Part shown: positions 1 to 7,133 of the stretch, one piece after another | Position numbering within the stretch: position 1 is the first letter of the stretch | How the letters are laid out: every line of letters begins with the position of its first letter | The notes under the pieces: model-generated | Told to the model about the DNA's origin: nothing | Database searches by the model: none | Seen by the model: the letters and a program-made list of their open reading frames with translations, nothing else | Made by a program: the position numbers and the translations under genes | Source: a virus | Virus record (IMG/VR): IMGVR_UViG_3300039449_000045 | Location: 1 to 30,742 of that record | Direction: 5' to 3' (one strand) | DNA length: 30,742 nt

Positions 1-183
1 ATGAGCGATTTAACCAAGTTTGACAACCCTAACTACACGATAGCTGCTAAAGGCCACTGTGTAGCGATTAGAACTAACCAGCTAGGCAAAGTTATGCACC
101 TCACTGCTAACGAAACGCTAAGGCTCATTGCGGAGCTAGAATCAATCCTTAATGAACTGGCAGAGGTGAAAGCTAATGGGTAG
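1..183 (+). CDS. small hypothetical phage protein (60 aa)
   Basis: A 60-residue protein whose ATG is the first base of the window, so its upstream signals are not visible and a longer gene cannot be excluded. No family was recognised. The C-terminal half (LTANETLRLIAELESILNEL) looks like an amphipathic helix. There is no membrane segment or signal peptide. Its stop lies inside the next gene (8-base overlap), and the strong Shine-Dalgarno of that gene (AGAGGTGA, 162-169) is within its last codons, so the two are probably translationally coupled. Position directly before a replication initiator suggests an early gene. Function unknown. Confidence 0.6.
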   Translation: MSDLTKFDNPNYTIAAKGHCVAIRTNQLGKVMHLTANETLRLIAELESILNELAEVKANG

Positions 184-1069
184 TCAGGCAGAAAATGTTT
201 ATCAACTTCACGAGGGTAAAAATTCTATGCCCAGCAATAACGGGTACGTAAACCTGTGGAGGGATATTAACAAGCAATCATGGGCCAGTGATGAATTGGT
301 GTATGGCGTATTTGTTAAGCTGCTATCAACTGTCCAGCACAAGCCACGCAGTGTAGTTTACAAAGGCGTTTCTGTAAATCTTGCCGCTGGTGAGTGGGCG
401 ATTGACTACCCTCAAATTGTTGAAATGTTCAAAGGCATTAAAGACAAAGATCACGCCCGTAGAATAATCAAAAAGTTTAAAAACTTATCTCAGGTTTACA
501 CGAAAACCCTTAAAGATAAGGGTGTTCATATAGGGTTTATTATCGGTTTTAATGGCTGGGAAAAGTGGCAAAATTGCACCACACCCAAGACCACACCCAA
601 GACCACACCAGAAGCCACGAATATAAAGGCGTTCAAGGGTAGTGAAACCACACCCCAGACCACACCCCAGACCACACATATAAACAATAATGATCTTAAC
701 AATAAAAAAGAATATGCAGACCCAGAGGCTCTGCGTGTCGAAAAAATCAATGAAGTTCGAGTGAAAGGGTTTGAGCATTTTTGGAAGTCATGGCGCGAAG
801 GAAAGAAAGCCATTGGTGTAAATCAAAGACCACCCAAAAACGACACCTATCGAAAGAATTTTCTGAAAGCATTTCCTGATAGCTACATGAAAAAAATAGG
901 GCACAAGGGGTTTGTAAAAGAAATTAACGACATGCTAGACCTGATGAACGAAGCATTTTCTGATATCGAATCATGCCAAGCGCACGGCAAGCGTTCAGAT
1001 TTTGAAAACTACGTGAGCATGTTTCCAGCGTTGTTCCTCACTCGTAAGCAGTGGAGGGAAGAAGCGTGA
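176..1069 (+). CDS. phage replication initiator / helicase-loading protein (lambda O-like, DnaD/DnaT-like)
   Basis: A 297-residue protein. Residues about 22-130 have the pattern of phage replication-initiator N-terminal winged-helix domains: a WRDIN start, a LAAGEW turn, and an R-I-I-K helix followed by a GWEKW end. A low-complexity linker rich in TTPK and TTPQ (about 135-165) is encoded by short tandem DNA repeats, and an AT-rich stretch follows. The C-terminal domain (about 195-297) is basic and aromatic and may contact the helicase. The gene overlaps the DnaB-type helicase gene by GTGA, which fits an initiator/helicase pair. ATG 176 has a good ribosome site; ATG 227 (SD GAGGG near 212) is a plausible alternative start. 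It is inferred to bind the origin inside its own gene and recruit the helicase. Confidence 0.75.
   Translation: MGSQAENVYQLHEGKNSMPSNNGYVNLWRDINKQSWASDELVYGVFVKLLSTVQHKPRSVVYKGVSVNLAAGEWAIDYPQIVEMFKGIKDKDHARRIIKKFKNLSQVYTKTLKDKGVHIGFIIGFNGWEKWQNCTTPKTTPKTTPEATNIKAFKGSETTPQTTPQTTHINNNDLNNKKEYADPEALRVEKINEVRVKGFEHFWKSWREGKKAIGVNQRPPKNDTYRKNFLKAFPDSYMKKIGHKGFVKEINDMLDLMNEAFSDIESCQAHGKRSDFENYVSMFPALFLTRKQWREEA
578..715 (+). other. ori: candidate replication origin: iteron-like repeats plus AT-rich stretch
   Basis: Two clusters of 12-base direct repeats lie inside the initiator gene. ACCACACCCAAG occurs at 578-589 and 590-601 with a degenerate third copy from 602. ACCACACCCCAG occurs at 647-658 and 659-670 with a partial copy from 671. 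Immediately after comes a 38-base stretch with only 5 G/C (678-715). Iterons followed by AT-rich DNA within the initiator gene is the layout of lambdoid origins. The 12-base period also encodes a TTPx linker, so a purely protein-level explanation is possible. Confidence 0.5.
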
Positions 1070-2472
1070 ACCACACTGAAAACCTTCGCATACCACCGCA
1101 CAGCCAAACAGCAGAGCAAGGCGTTATCGGTTCGCTTCTCTACAGCAATGAGCTGCTTGACGCGGTATTGCCAGTTCTTAACGAAGATGACTTTTACAGC
1201 CGTTCGCACCGACTGATGTTTAAGGCCATTGTTGAAATGAACAACTCCGGTCGAGCTGCCGACATTGCAACGCTACCAGACTTTCTACTTCACAAGCAGC
1301 AACTTGAAGACGTTGGCGGCGAGTTCTACGTGTATGAACTAGCCAGAAGCGTTCCGTCAACCGCAAACTTGATGACTTACGCGAACACCGTTCGTAACCG
1401 TTCATTACAGCGCCAAGCCATTGCTGCCGCGCAAGACATTCAGGAACAGTGCTACAACTCAGACGGCTCAGACGTAATTGAAATTCTTGGGAACGCAGAA
1501 AAGCGCCTTGGCGATGTGTCTGAAAAGCTTTGCACAAATGAAACTGATTATTCTATTCATGCTGCTTTGCAAACAGCCATTGACGAGCTTGAAACGCGCA
1601 TAAACTCAGGTAGTGAAATTGCCGGCATCTCAACTGGACTTAGCGATCTAGATAACAAAATTAACGGGCTAGAGCCTGCCGATATGATTGTGTTGGCAGC
1701 AAGGCCATCAATGGGTAAAACCACTCTAGCAATGAACATGGTAACAACGGAAGCCGTCAGCGGTGGTAAACCAATTGTTTTCAGCATGGAAATGCCGCGT
1801 CAGCAGCTTATCTACAAAATGCTTTCATCCCTTGGTCAAGTGTCTATTTCAGATATTCAGCGCCCTAGTAACTCATCTGGAGGCATGACAGACGAAAAAT
1901 TCTCGAAGGTTTCATCTGTAATGAATCAGTTGAAACGCACGCACCTTTCAATTGTTGATGATGCCTACATGACTATCCCCAGAATGCGCCTAGAGCTTCG
2001 TCGTTATCAAAAATTACACGGTAGGCCCACGCTCATAATGGCTGATTATCTTCAGCTGATAAGAGGCTATTCGAAAACAGAAAACCGCGTTAACGAAATA
2101 AGCGAAATAAGTCGAGGTATTAAAGCCTTGGCTAAAGAGTTTAACTGCCCTTTCTTAGTGCTCAGCCAACTATCTCGCTCATTGGAAAGCCGCAACAACA
2201 AAAGGCCCATTAACTCAGACCTTCGCGAGTCTGGCCAGATTGAGCAAGACGCAGACAAGATCATATTCATCTATCGCGATGAGGTTTACAACGAGAACAC
2301 TCAGGACAGAGGTTTAGCCGAAATCATTATAGGCAAATGCCGAATGGGTGAGATTGGCATGGTAGGCAGTGTTTTCCGAGGTGAGTTCAGCGAGTTTAAG
2401 CCACTAGTTAACCGTCAGATTGTAGGTGATGTGCCCAAAGCTAAAAAGTTTTCAGATAAGTTTGAGGGGTAA
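1066..2472 (+). CDS. dnaB: replicative DNA helicase, DnaB family
   Basis: A 468-residue DnaB-type helicase that unwinds the fork on the lagging-strand template as a hexamer. The N-terminal helical domain (IPPHSQTAEQGVIGSLL, about residues 9-25) is typical of the family. The RecA-like C-terminal domain has the P-loop ARPSMGKTT at 212-220, then a Walker B-like stretch (IMADYLQLI) and a glutamine/arginine region (LSQLSRSLE). The length matches cellular DnaB (about 470). GTG at 1066 is preferred over the GTG at 1051 because it forms a GTGA overlap with the initiator stop and is preceded by GGAGGGAAG at the right spacing. A self-encoded DnaB means this phage need not hijack the host helicase with a P-type loader. 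Confidence 0.95.
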   Translation: MNHTENLRIPPHSQTAEQGVIGSLLYSNELLDAVLPVLNEDDFYSRSHRLMFKAIVEMNNSGRAADIATLPDFLLHKQQLEDVGGEFYVYELARSVPSTANLMTYANTVRNRSLQRQAIAAAQDIQEQCYNSDGSDVIEILGNAEKRLGDVSEKLCTNETDYSIHAALQTAIDELETRINSGSEIAGISTGLSDLDNKINGLEPADMIVLAARPSMGKTTLAMNMVTTEAVSGGKPIVFSMEMPRQQLIYKMLSSLGQVSISDIQRPSNSSGGMTDEKFSKVSSVMNQLKRTHLSIVDDAYMTIPRMRLELRRYQKLHGRPTLIMADYLQLIRGYSKTENRVNEISEISRGIKALAKEFNCPFLVLSQLSRSLESRNNKRPINSDLRESGQIEQDADKIIFIYRDEVYNENTQDRGLAEIIIGKCRMGEIGMVGSVFRGEFSEFKPLVNRQIVGDVPKAKKFSDKFEG

Positions 2473-2478
2473 GGGAAT

Positions 2479-3015
2479 ATGTCAAACGATTTATGGTCAA
2501 CACCGCCAGAGGTGTTTCACGCATTAGATTTAGAATTTGGTTTTGGTTTTGACGTATGCGCAGAGTATGAGACAGCGAAATGTCCAGATTATTGGACTAT
2601 CGAAGATGATGCACTTTCGATGAGCTGGGCTAAAGATGCGCTATCTCGCATACCTGGCGCTGGCCTGATTGAATTGGGCGCGATTTGGTGTAACCCACCG
2701 TATAGCAACATTACCCCATGGGTAGAAAAAGCGATTGAAGCACAAGCGAAAGGGCGAATGACAGTGATGCTCGTTATGTGCGACCCATCAGTTAAGTGGT
2801 TCAGCTTGGCTCAGAAATACGCCAGCGAGATACGCTTTATCACTAATGGCCGCATTGCTTTTCTCAAGAACGGCGTTCCCCAGAAGGGCAACAACAAAGG
2901 TTCAGTGATATTCGTATTTGACCCACACCGCATTTGTGGCGGTCACGTTTCATTTATTGAAAGAGATACGCTTTTAGCTAAAGGTGCCATAGATAACAAA
3001 GAGCAAGCAGCATGA
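2479..3015 (+). CDS. dam: phage DNA N-6-adenine methyltransferase (Dam family)
   Basis: A 178-residue protein of the phage N6-adenine-methyltransferase family. It starts with the usual LWSTPPEVFHALD block (residues 5-17), has an FDVCAEY segment for the cofactor region, and carries the catalytic NPPY at 72-75, where the target adenine is handled. The usual length is about 150-180. It methylates adenine in DNA with S-adenosylmethionine; the target (GATC in several relatives) cannot be read from sequence. It begins 6 bases after the helicase gene with AAGGGAAT before ATG, and its stop overlaps the next gene (ATGA). Likely roles are protection from host restriction or control of replication and packaging. 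Confidence 0.9.
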   Translation: MSNDLWSTPPEVFHALDLEFGFGFDVCAEYETAKCPDYWTIEDDALSMSWAKDALSRIPGAGLIELGAIWCNPPYSNITPWVEKAIEAQAKGRMTVMLVMCDPSVKWFSLAQKYASEIRFITNGRIAFLKNGVPQKGNNKGSVIFVFDPHRICGGHVSFIERDTLLAKGAIDNKEQAA

Positions 3016-3188
3016 ACCGAATTCAGGAAGAAAACAGAAAATTAAAACTTGCGCGAGAGACTAACAGCGAAATTTTACAGAAAAAATCCGATGCTCGTAA
3101 AGCAATCGAAATAAGACTCGAAAACCAAGAGATTGAACTTTCAGACAAGGACCATTTTGAAAGGCTTTTTAAGGAGCTTATAGCGTGA
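3012..3188 (+). CDS. small charged coiled-coil protein (58 aa)
   Basis: A 58-residue reading frame that starts at the ATGA overlap with the methyltransferase stop and ends in a GTGA overlap with the next gene, so it is exactly framed between two real genes. It is strongly charged and helical throughout (NRIQEENRKLKLARE at the start, RLENQEIELSDKDHFERLF near the end) with a heptad-like leucine/isoleucine pattern, suggesting a coiled coil. No family was recognised. In lambdoid phages many small nin-region proteins sit in this kind of position. Function unknown. Confidence 0.75.
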   Translation: MNRIQEENRKLKLARETNSEILQKKSDARKAIEIRLENQEIELSDKDHFERLFKELIA

Positions 3189-3655
3189 GTTGGCAAAGTT
3201 GCACAGTTGCGAACCTGCAGCAATTTGAATCAGTTAATCAAGCAGTATGTGAATGGTTCCGCGCTGGCAAGATGGTTGATGTGAAGGTGCGCGAAAGTGC
3301 CCCTTCACGCATCGATGCTATGAAAGCACTGCAGCATCATTGGTACAACGAACTGAGCAGGAAAACAGGCAAAAGCGCAAAGTACATGAACGCTTACTGC
3401 AAGTTGGTGTTTGGTGTTCCTATTTTGAGAGAGTCAGATTCAGAGTTTAAAAAAACTTATGATCAAGTGATAAAACCGCTAAGCCAAAAACAGAAGTTGC
3501 GCTTCATGGCCCCGCCAATGTCAATGGCCGTTACCAGTAACTTCAATGTTAAGCAGATGCACCGCTATTTGAATGCAATTAAAGCCTGGGCAGATAAGAA
3601 AGGTTACAGGTTAACAACCAGCAATGATCTTTACCTTAAAGCGATGGGTGGTTAA
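3185..3655 (+). CDS. NinB-like recombination protein (putative)
   Basis: A 156-residue protein starting at a GTG that overlaps the previous stop (GTGA). Residues about 32-60 (VDVKVRESAPSRIDAMKALQ, then HHWYNEL) and about 118-146 (TSNFNVKQMHRYLNAIKAWA, then DKKGYRL) follow the pattern of lambda NinB/Orf. That family ends in a TS-x-hydrophobic-x-V block, a helix and a G-V/Y turn. NinB-type proteins bind single-stranded DNA and help RecA-independent recombination with RecF/O/R-like function. The nearby RusA resolvase supports a recombination module. The match is by motif memory and is moderate; it may instead be an unrelated nin-region protein. Confidence 0.55.
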   Translation: MSWQSCTVANLQQFESVNQAVCEWFRAGKMVDVKVRESAPSRIDAMKALQHHWYNELSRKTGKSAKYMNAYCKLVFGVPILRESDSEFKKTYDQVIKPLSQKQKLRFMAPPMSMAVTSNFNVKQMHRYLNAIKAWADKKGYRLTTSNDLYLKAMGG

Positions 3656-4879
3656 ATGAAGTCTATCGCTACCCAGATAAACGACACTGCAATCAAGGCT
3701 CATGCTAAAGACAATGAGATAGGGGAAATGCGCGATATTAGAAGCCCTTTATCGCTTAAGTTTCACAAAAGCAGAGAAAAGGCAACGTGGTGCTACCTTC
3801 ACTTTATTGGTGGCGTTACCAAAAGAACCCGCATTGGCTACTGGCCCACGTTGAAAACAAAAGAAGCGCTAGCAATAATCCCCACTATTATTGAAAACAT
3901 TCATAAAGGTAAGGAAATACAAAGTACCAGCTTTAAAACCGTTGGTGATTTACTTACCTGGTATGCAGCCAGAACAGAGAAAGAGGCACTGAAAAGCAAA
4001 AGCCGCCGTAAAGGTGTGTTGAGTGCAATTAATAAGCATCTGTTTCCGAGGTTAGAGAACGTAACCATAAACGCATTACGTAAAGTGGTTATCGATGAGA
4101 AGTTAATACTGCCACTTCAAAGTCAAAATCTTAAGCCCTCAACCATTCGCCAGCACTTTGCCATTCTAAAGAGAGCGTTCGCCAGCGCTAAAGAGTTGGA
4201 GCTTATATCGGTAAACCCAATGGCTGGCATGAAGTTCCGCGATCACGTACAGCGAAGAATAGAGCCCAAGCAAGGCAAGTTACTTGTTGAAGATGCAAAG
4301 GACGTAGTACAGCAGCTAATGCTCCTAACAGAAAGCACTAAGGTAATGCTGTTATTCATGCTGATGTTCGCTACTCGTATTGGTGAAACTCGCCAACTTA
4401 AATGGCGGTATATCGATTTGCAAAGCGGTGTAATAACTCTGCCAGAGTCGGTAACTAAGACGGGCTCCATTCATACTTTGCCTATTACCAAGCATGCCTA
4501 CCAGTTACTAACCGATTACAAACAGCGCTGTAAGGGTGAATACCTGTTTGGCGGTAAGTCGCCAATCAGCGCCAGTACAGCAGACCAAATTGTGAGAACA
4601 ACATCAAAGCGTAAATGGTCTGCCCATGACCTAAGAAAGTTAGCACGTAGCACCTGGGCAACGATAGGTATTGATTACTGGGTATCTGAGAGATTGCTTA
4701 ACCACAAGCAAAAGGGTTTAGATTTGGTGTATATCAAAGCTGACTCAATAACAGTTAAGCGTGAAGCATTAACCCAGTATCACAACTGGTTATTTGGTGA
4801 TGATTTTACATGTTCTAAGCATGTTTTAGAAAATCCAAAGAATGCCAAAATGCACAGTGATTACAAAAAGATAGCATGA
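3656..4879 (+). CDS. int: tyrosine recombinase integrase
   Basis: A 407-residue site-specific recombinase. The N-terminal part (about 30-90) resembles the arm-binding domain of P4-type integrases, with the TRIGYWPTLKTKEA block. A core-binding helical domain follows (about 92-195). The catalytic domain shows the complete set: R241 (TRIGE), K268 (beta-hairpin TKTG), H324 and R327 (HDLR), H350 (LLNH) and nucleophile Y359, nine residues after H350. It therefore looks active and would insert the phage into the host chromosome and, with a directionality factor, excise it. ATG follows the previous stop directly. It lies in the middle of a co-directional early operon, unlike most integrases, which flank attP at a module edge. 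No attP or tRNA-like sequence was recognised near it. Confidence 0.95.
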   Translation: MKSIATQINDTAIKAHAKDNEIGEMRDIRSPLSLKFHKSREKATWCYLHFIGGVTKRTRIGYWPTLKTKEALAIIPTIIENIHKGKEIQSTSFKTVGDLLTWYAARTEKEALKSKSRRKGVLSAINKHLFPRLENVTINALRKVVIDEKLILPLQSQNLKPSTIRQHFAILKRAFASAKELELISVNPMAGMKFRDHVQRRIEPKQGKLLVEDAKDVVQQLMLLTESTKVMLLFMLMFATRIGETRQLKWRYIDLQSGVITLPESVTKTGSIHTLPITKHAYQLLTDYKQRCKGEYLFGGKSPISASTADQIVRTTSKRKWSAHDLRKLARSTWATIGIDYWVSERLLNHKQKGLDLVYIKADSITVKREALTQYHNWLFGDDFTCSKHVLENPKNAKMHSDYKKIA

Positions 4880-4930
4880 ATATCGGGTGTTCTAATATGG
4901 AATACATAAACAAGCAAATAGGGGTGTTAA

Positions 4931-5293
4931 ATGGATAAGTACGGTTTCTGCGGGTATGTAAGAAATTTAGTAAACAGGGCATCTGATGATCTTAGAGGAA
5001 CAGGAAGAACAACATTAATGCTTGAGCGGATGAAAGAAAATGATGTTGGCGTGTTTGCTAGTCATGTTGAAGCTAGAAGGTTTGTTGCATTGGCTAAAAG
5101 CTGTGGGAAAGATGTTTTAGTTACAGTAGTAGACCCTAAAGAGCCAGTGGAGTTTAGCCGCCCTCTCTCAAGAGACACCCAGTTTGTTCTAGATCACAAT
5201 TGGGTTGAAGAATATTTACAAAACACAATTCAGTACGTTTCTGAGCGCATTGGGGATATAGAAGCATCACCAGCATCAAAAGCAAAAAGATAG
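4931..5293 (+). CDS. small protein with P-loop-like motif (hypothetical)
   Basis: A 120-residue soluble protein. Residues about 20-31 read DDLRGTGRTTLM, a short P-loop-like sequence (GTGRTT) seen at the start of many small phage proteins. It is followed by a helix and an alternating strand/helix region (GVFASHVEARRFVALA, then VLVTVVDP) that could be a partial RecA- or Rossmann-like fold. No Walker B or further ATPase motifs are convincing, so nucleotide binding is a guess. GGGGTG before the start is an acceptable ribosome site. A 20-codon reading frame (4876-4938) bridges the integrase stop and this start and may couple their translation. Function unknown. Confidence 0.6.
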   Translation: MDKYGFCGYVRNLVNRASDDLRGTGRTTLMLERMKENDVGVFASHVEARRFVALAKSCGKDVLVTVVDPKEPVEFSRPLSRDTQFVLDHNWVEEYLQNTIQYVSERIGDIEASPASKAKR

Positions 5294-5302
5294 GCGGATT
5301 AA

Positions 5303-5668
5303 ATGATTGAACTAGAGCTTCCTTATCCGCCGACCGCGAACCACTACTATGGTCAAAGGCCCAGGGGTGGAAGGTTCATTAAACCAGCGGGTAAAGCGTT
5401 TCGGGTTGAGGTGAAAGCCACGGCCATGGAACGCAAAGCATGCAATTACTTAACTGGCTCAATTCATTTAGAGATAGATGCTTACCCGCCAGATAATAGA
5501 AAGCGAGACCTGGACAACATCAACAAGGCATTACTTGATGCGCTAGAAGAAGCAGGAGTATTTAAAGACGACAGCCAAATAATAAAGCTAACCAGCACAA
5601 AGCATGAGCCAATAAAAGGCGGCAAAGTAGTTGTGAAAGTTATAGAAGCAAATAAGGATGTAGCGTGA
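5303..5668 (+). CDS. rusA: Holliday junction resolvase, RusA family
   Basis: A 121-residue RusA-type endonuclease, close to E. coli RusA (120). It begins with the family signature LPYPPTANHYYG. The acidic cluster that binds Mg2+ is present: D69 and D71 in RDLDN, K75 in NINK and D90 in KDDSQI, corresponding to the Asp70, Asp72, Lys76 and Asp91 of E. coli RusA. It cuts four-way DNA junctions that arise during phage replication and recombination, so that concatemers can be resolved before packaging. The RBS is AGGCGG-like, 10 bases after the previous stop. The stop overlaps the next gene by GTGA. Confidence 0.95.
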   Translation: MIELELPYPPTANHYYGQRPRGGRFIKPAGKAFRVEVKATAMERKACNYLTGSIHLEIDAYPPDNRKRDLDNINKALLDALEEAGVFKDDSQIIKLTSTKHEPIKGGKVVVKVIEANKDVA

Positions 5669-5946
5669 CATTTATGATCATATTCATCAGCCAGTTCGCC
5701 GTAGTTTTCTTGCTGGGCATTCAAAGCCAAATGGTAAGAGATGCAAATTGCATTGGCGCTGCAGTTAGTAGTTTACTGATTGGTTTTAGCCAGTTCTTTG
5801 TATTTTCAATTATTGGCGGTTTGGCGGCAACGGATATGCTCACCGCTGAAGGGTTTGCGTTTATGACTTCAGGTCCTCTCGCAATAGTGGCATCTATCAA
5901 AACTCACCCATACATGGTGAAGCACATTTTTAAGGGGCGTAAATAA
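5665..5946 (+). CDS. small inner-membrane protein (hypothetical)
   Basis: A 93-residue hydrophobic protein. Membrane segments are predicted at about residues 3-19 (MIIFISQFAVVFLLGIQ), 32-53 (AAVSSLLIGFSQFFVFSIIG) and 66-78 (a shorter GPLAIVAS-containing segment), with a basic C-terminus (KHIFKGRK). The GIQSQMV turn after the first helix recalls a family of small phage membrane proteins found near early genes, but no function is known for it. The start is GTG 5665 (GTGA overlap with rusA); ATG 5674 is an alternative. It overlaps the next gene by TAATG. It might affect the cell envelope or exclusion, which is only speculation. Confidence 0.65.
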   Translation: MTFMIIFISQFAVVFLLGIQSQMVRDANCIGAAVSSLLIGFSQFFVFSIIGGLAATDMLTAEGFAFMTSGPLAIVASIKTHPYMVKHIFKGRK

Positions 5947-6470
5947 TGATCATCGGTTTAACAGGCAAAGCACGAAGCGGCAAAGATACGGTCGCGGCCC
6001 ACTTACAAGAAGCATACAAGTTTCATCACTATTGGTTCAGTAAGCCAATGAAAGATGCATGCCGTAGCATGTTTGGTTGGGGTGATGAACATTTGTATGG
6101 AGAGTTGAAAGAAGAAGTCGATCAGCGCTACGGAATTTCACCTCGTGTTGCCCTTCAGACTCTAGGAACTGAATGGGGCCGCAATACTATCAATTCAGAC
6201 TTATGGATATTGCGTGCCCAAAAAGAAATAGAGCAGCACGAAAATATTGTGATTAGTGATTGCAGGTTCGATAACGAGGCCGCCGCGGTAATATCATCTG
6301 GCGGTATAGTTATCGAAATAGTAAGGCAAGACATAAACCAAGTGGCCGCGCATTCATCTGAAAGCGGTATCAGCAGCAGCTTAATAAATTATCAAATTGA
6401 AAATAACGGAACGCTTCAAGAATTATACCGTTCAGTGGATAAATTTCTTATTGACGCTATTGCAGCATAA
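5946..6470 (+). CDS. deoxynucleoside monophosphate kinase (T4 gp1-like)
   Basis: A 174-residue P-loop kinase. The Walker A GLTGKARSGKDTVA lies at residues 4-17. FSKPMKDACRSMFGW (about 32-46), a GTEWGRNTI block (about 74-82) and the strand DCRFDNEAAA (about 104-113) follow, which match phage dNMP kinases of the T4 gene 1 type. It phosphorylates dNMPs to dNDPs with ATP and so raises the nucleotide supply for phage replication. T4 gp1 is longer (about 240), so this is a compact version. It starts by TAATG overlap with the membrane protein and belongs to the early operon. Confidence 0.85.
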   Translation: MIIGLTGKARSGKDTVAAHLQEAYKFHHYWFSKPMKDACRSMFGWGDEHLYGELKEEVDQRYGISPRVALQTLGTEWGRNTINSDLWILRAQKEIEQHENIVISDCRFDNEAAAVISSGGIVIEIVRQDINQVAAHSSESGISSSLINYQIENNGTLQELYRSVDKFLIDAIAA

Positions 6471-6481
6471 GGATAAACGTT

Positions 6482-6706
6482 ATGGCAAAAGGCAGACCCA
6501 CACAAGGCGGCATTATAATAAAAGAAGCCCGTAACCGCCGCGGTTATTCAAGAGTTGAGCTTGCAAAACTAACAGGCTTTGCAGTTAATACGCTTTATAA
6601 CTGGGAGTGTGGGCTTTCGCGACCGCCTTTTGATGATGTTATACTTATTGTTGAAACGCTTCATTTCTCTTTGATGGAAATCGAGGGCCTACGCCATGCC
6701 GCTTAA
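6482..6706 (+). CDS. small helix-turn-helix transcriptional regulator (XRE-like)
   Basis: A 74-residue protein made almost entirely of a Cro/CI-type helix-turn-helix: IKEARNRRGYSRVELAKLTG is helix 1 and 2, and FAVNTLYNWECGLSRPP (about 33-49) contains the recognition helix and turn. There is no extra domain for dimer cleavage, so it is not a full CI repressor. AAGGATAAACGTT precedes the ATG. It overlaps the Q-like gene by 11 bases, placing it at the end of the early operon just before the late switch. It may regulate the late promoter region or an unseen immunity region. The operator is not assigned, though the GATATT repeats at 7044-7085 are a candidate. Confidence 0.75.
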   Translation: MAKGRPTQGGIIIKEARNRRGYSRVELAKLTGFAVNTLYNWECGLSRPPFDDVILIVETLHFSLMEIEGLRHAA

Positions 6707-7037
6707 AACAATAAAGCAAGTAAGAAAGGATCTTAGAATTTGGGGTTCGTTCTGGGCAAGAGCCGAGCAGGGGCAGGGTTATGCCAGGCAATCGGTAACA
6801 GCAAGAATATGTGAGATGTTGAGAACTCAAGTTGTTTCATCATCTGATTTGCACTTATATTCGAACCAAGCTGATAGTTTGTTTGTGCCGTTGCACATTG
6901 AAGAAATTGGTAACGTGGTTGATAAGCTGCCCCACAACTTCAAGCTTGCATTAAAAGATAAGTATATAAAGAACAAAGTGCGCAATGACTACTACCTAAG
7001 AGAAGCCGAAAACCTGTTAATTTCCCGATTGCACTGA
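6696..7037 (+). CDS. Q: antitermination protein Q-like (late gene activator)
   Basis: A 113-residue protein with the RIWGSFWARAEQGQGYARQ and SVTARICEM blocks of phage antiterminators of the Q type, followed by a helical C-terminal domain (IEEIGNVVDKLPHNFKLALK, then YYLREAENLLISRL). Q proteins load onto RNA polymerase paused just after the late promoter and make it read through terminators. The gene is placed as expected: last of the early genes, with a promoter-plus-terminator cassette and the lysis genes directly downstream. Terminators within the late region (7134-7164, 17035-17096, 28018-28039) would need such an activity. Family assignment is by motif and context. Confidence 0.7.
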   Translation: MPLKTIKQVRKDLRIWGSFWARAEQGQGYARQSVTARICEMLRTQVVSSSDLHLYSNQADSLFVPLHIEEIGNVVDKLPHNFKLALKDKYIKNKVRNDYYLREAENLLISRLH

Positions 7038-7043
7038 CTAAAA

Positions 7044-7085
7044 CACCAGATATTGCATTAAAAGCACCAGATATTGGGAAATATC
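7044..7085 (+). promoter_or_regulatory. direct and inverted repeats, candidate Q-binding or operator site
   Basis: CACCAGATATTG occurs twice, at 7044-7055 and 7065-7076, with a 21-base offset (two helical turns). The second copy also forms an inverted repeat, GATATT/AATATC, at 7070-7085. The elements end just upstream of the extended -10 at 7098. This suggests a protein bound on one face of the DNA next to the late promoter, either the Q-like protein or the XRE-like regulator. Confidence 0.55.
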
Positions 7086-7097
7086 GACCCTTAAAAA

Positions 7098-7113
7098 TGG
7101 CATAATATTTATA
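7098..7113 (+). promoter_or_regulatory. putative late promoter (pR'-like)
   Basis: TGGCATAAT at 7098-7106 is an extended -10 (TGn plus CATAAT, five of six to consensus). There is no recognisable -35 at the right spacing, which is compatible with an extended -10 promoter helped by a bound factor. Transcription would start near 7113. TATCTT at 7112-7117 looks like a weak second -10 and could hold sigma for a promoter-proximal pause, as Q proteins require. Confidence 0.5.
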
Positions 7114-7133
7114 TCTTAGCGAAAGTTTACCCG

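Noticed and set aside
485-813. Minus-strand frames opposite the TTP repeats, with repeated CGLGCG or VVWGVV
   Set aside because: They are mirror images of the short repeats in the initiator gene, have no ribosome site and lie inside a clear plus-strand gene.
1051-1065. Upstream GTG start for the DnaB gene
   Set aside because: It would place the start within the best Shine-Dalgarno; GTG 1066 has the GTGA overlap and correct spacing.
4880-4930. Possible attP next to int
   Set aside because: Only a short GGTGTT direct repeat was seen; no tRNA-like end, core or arm sites could be recognised.
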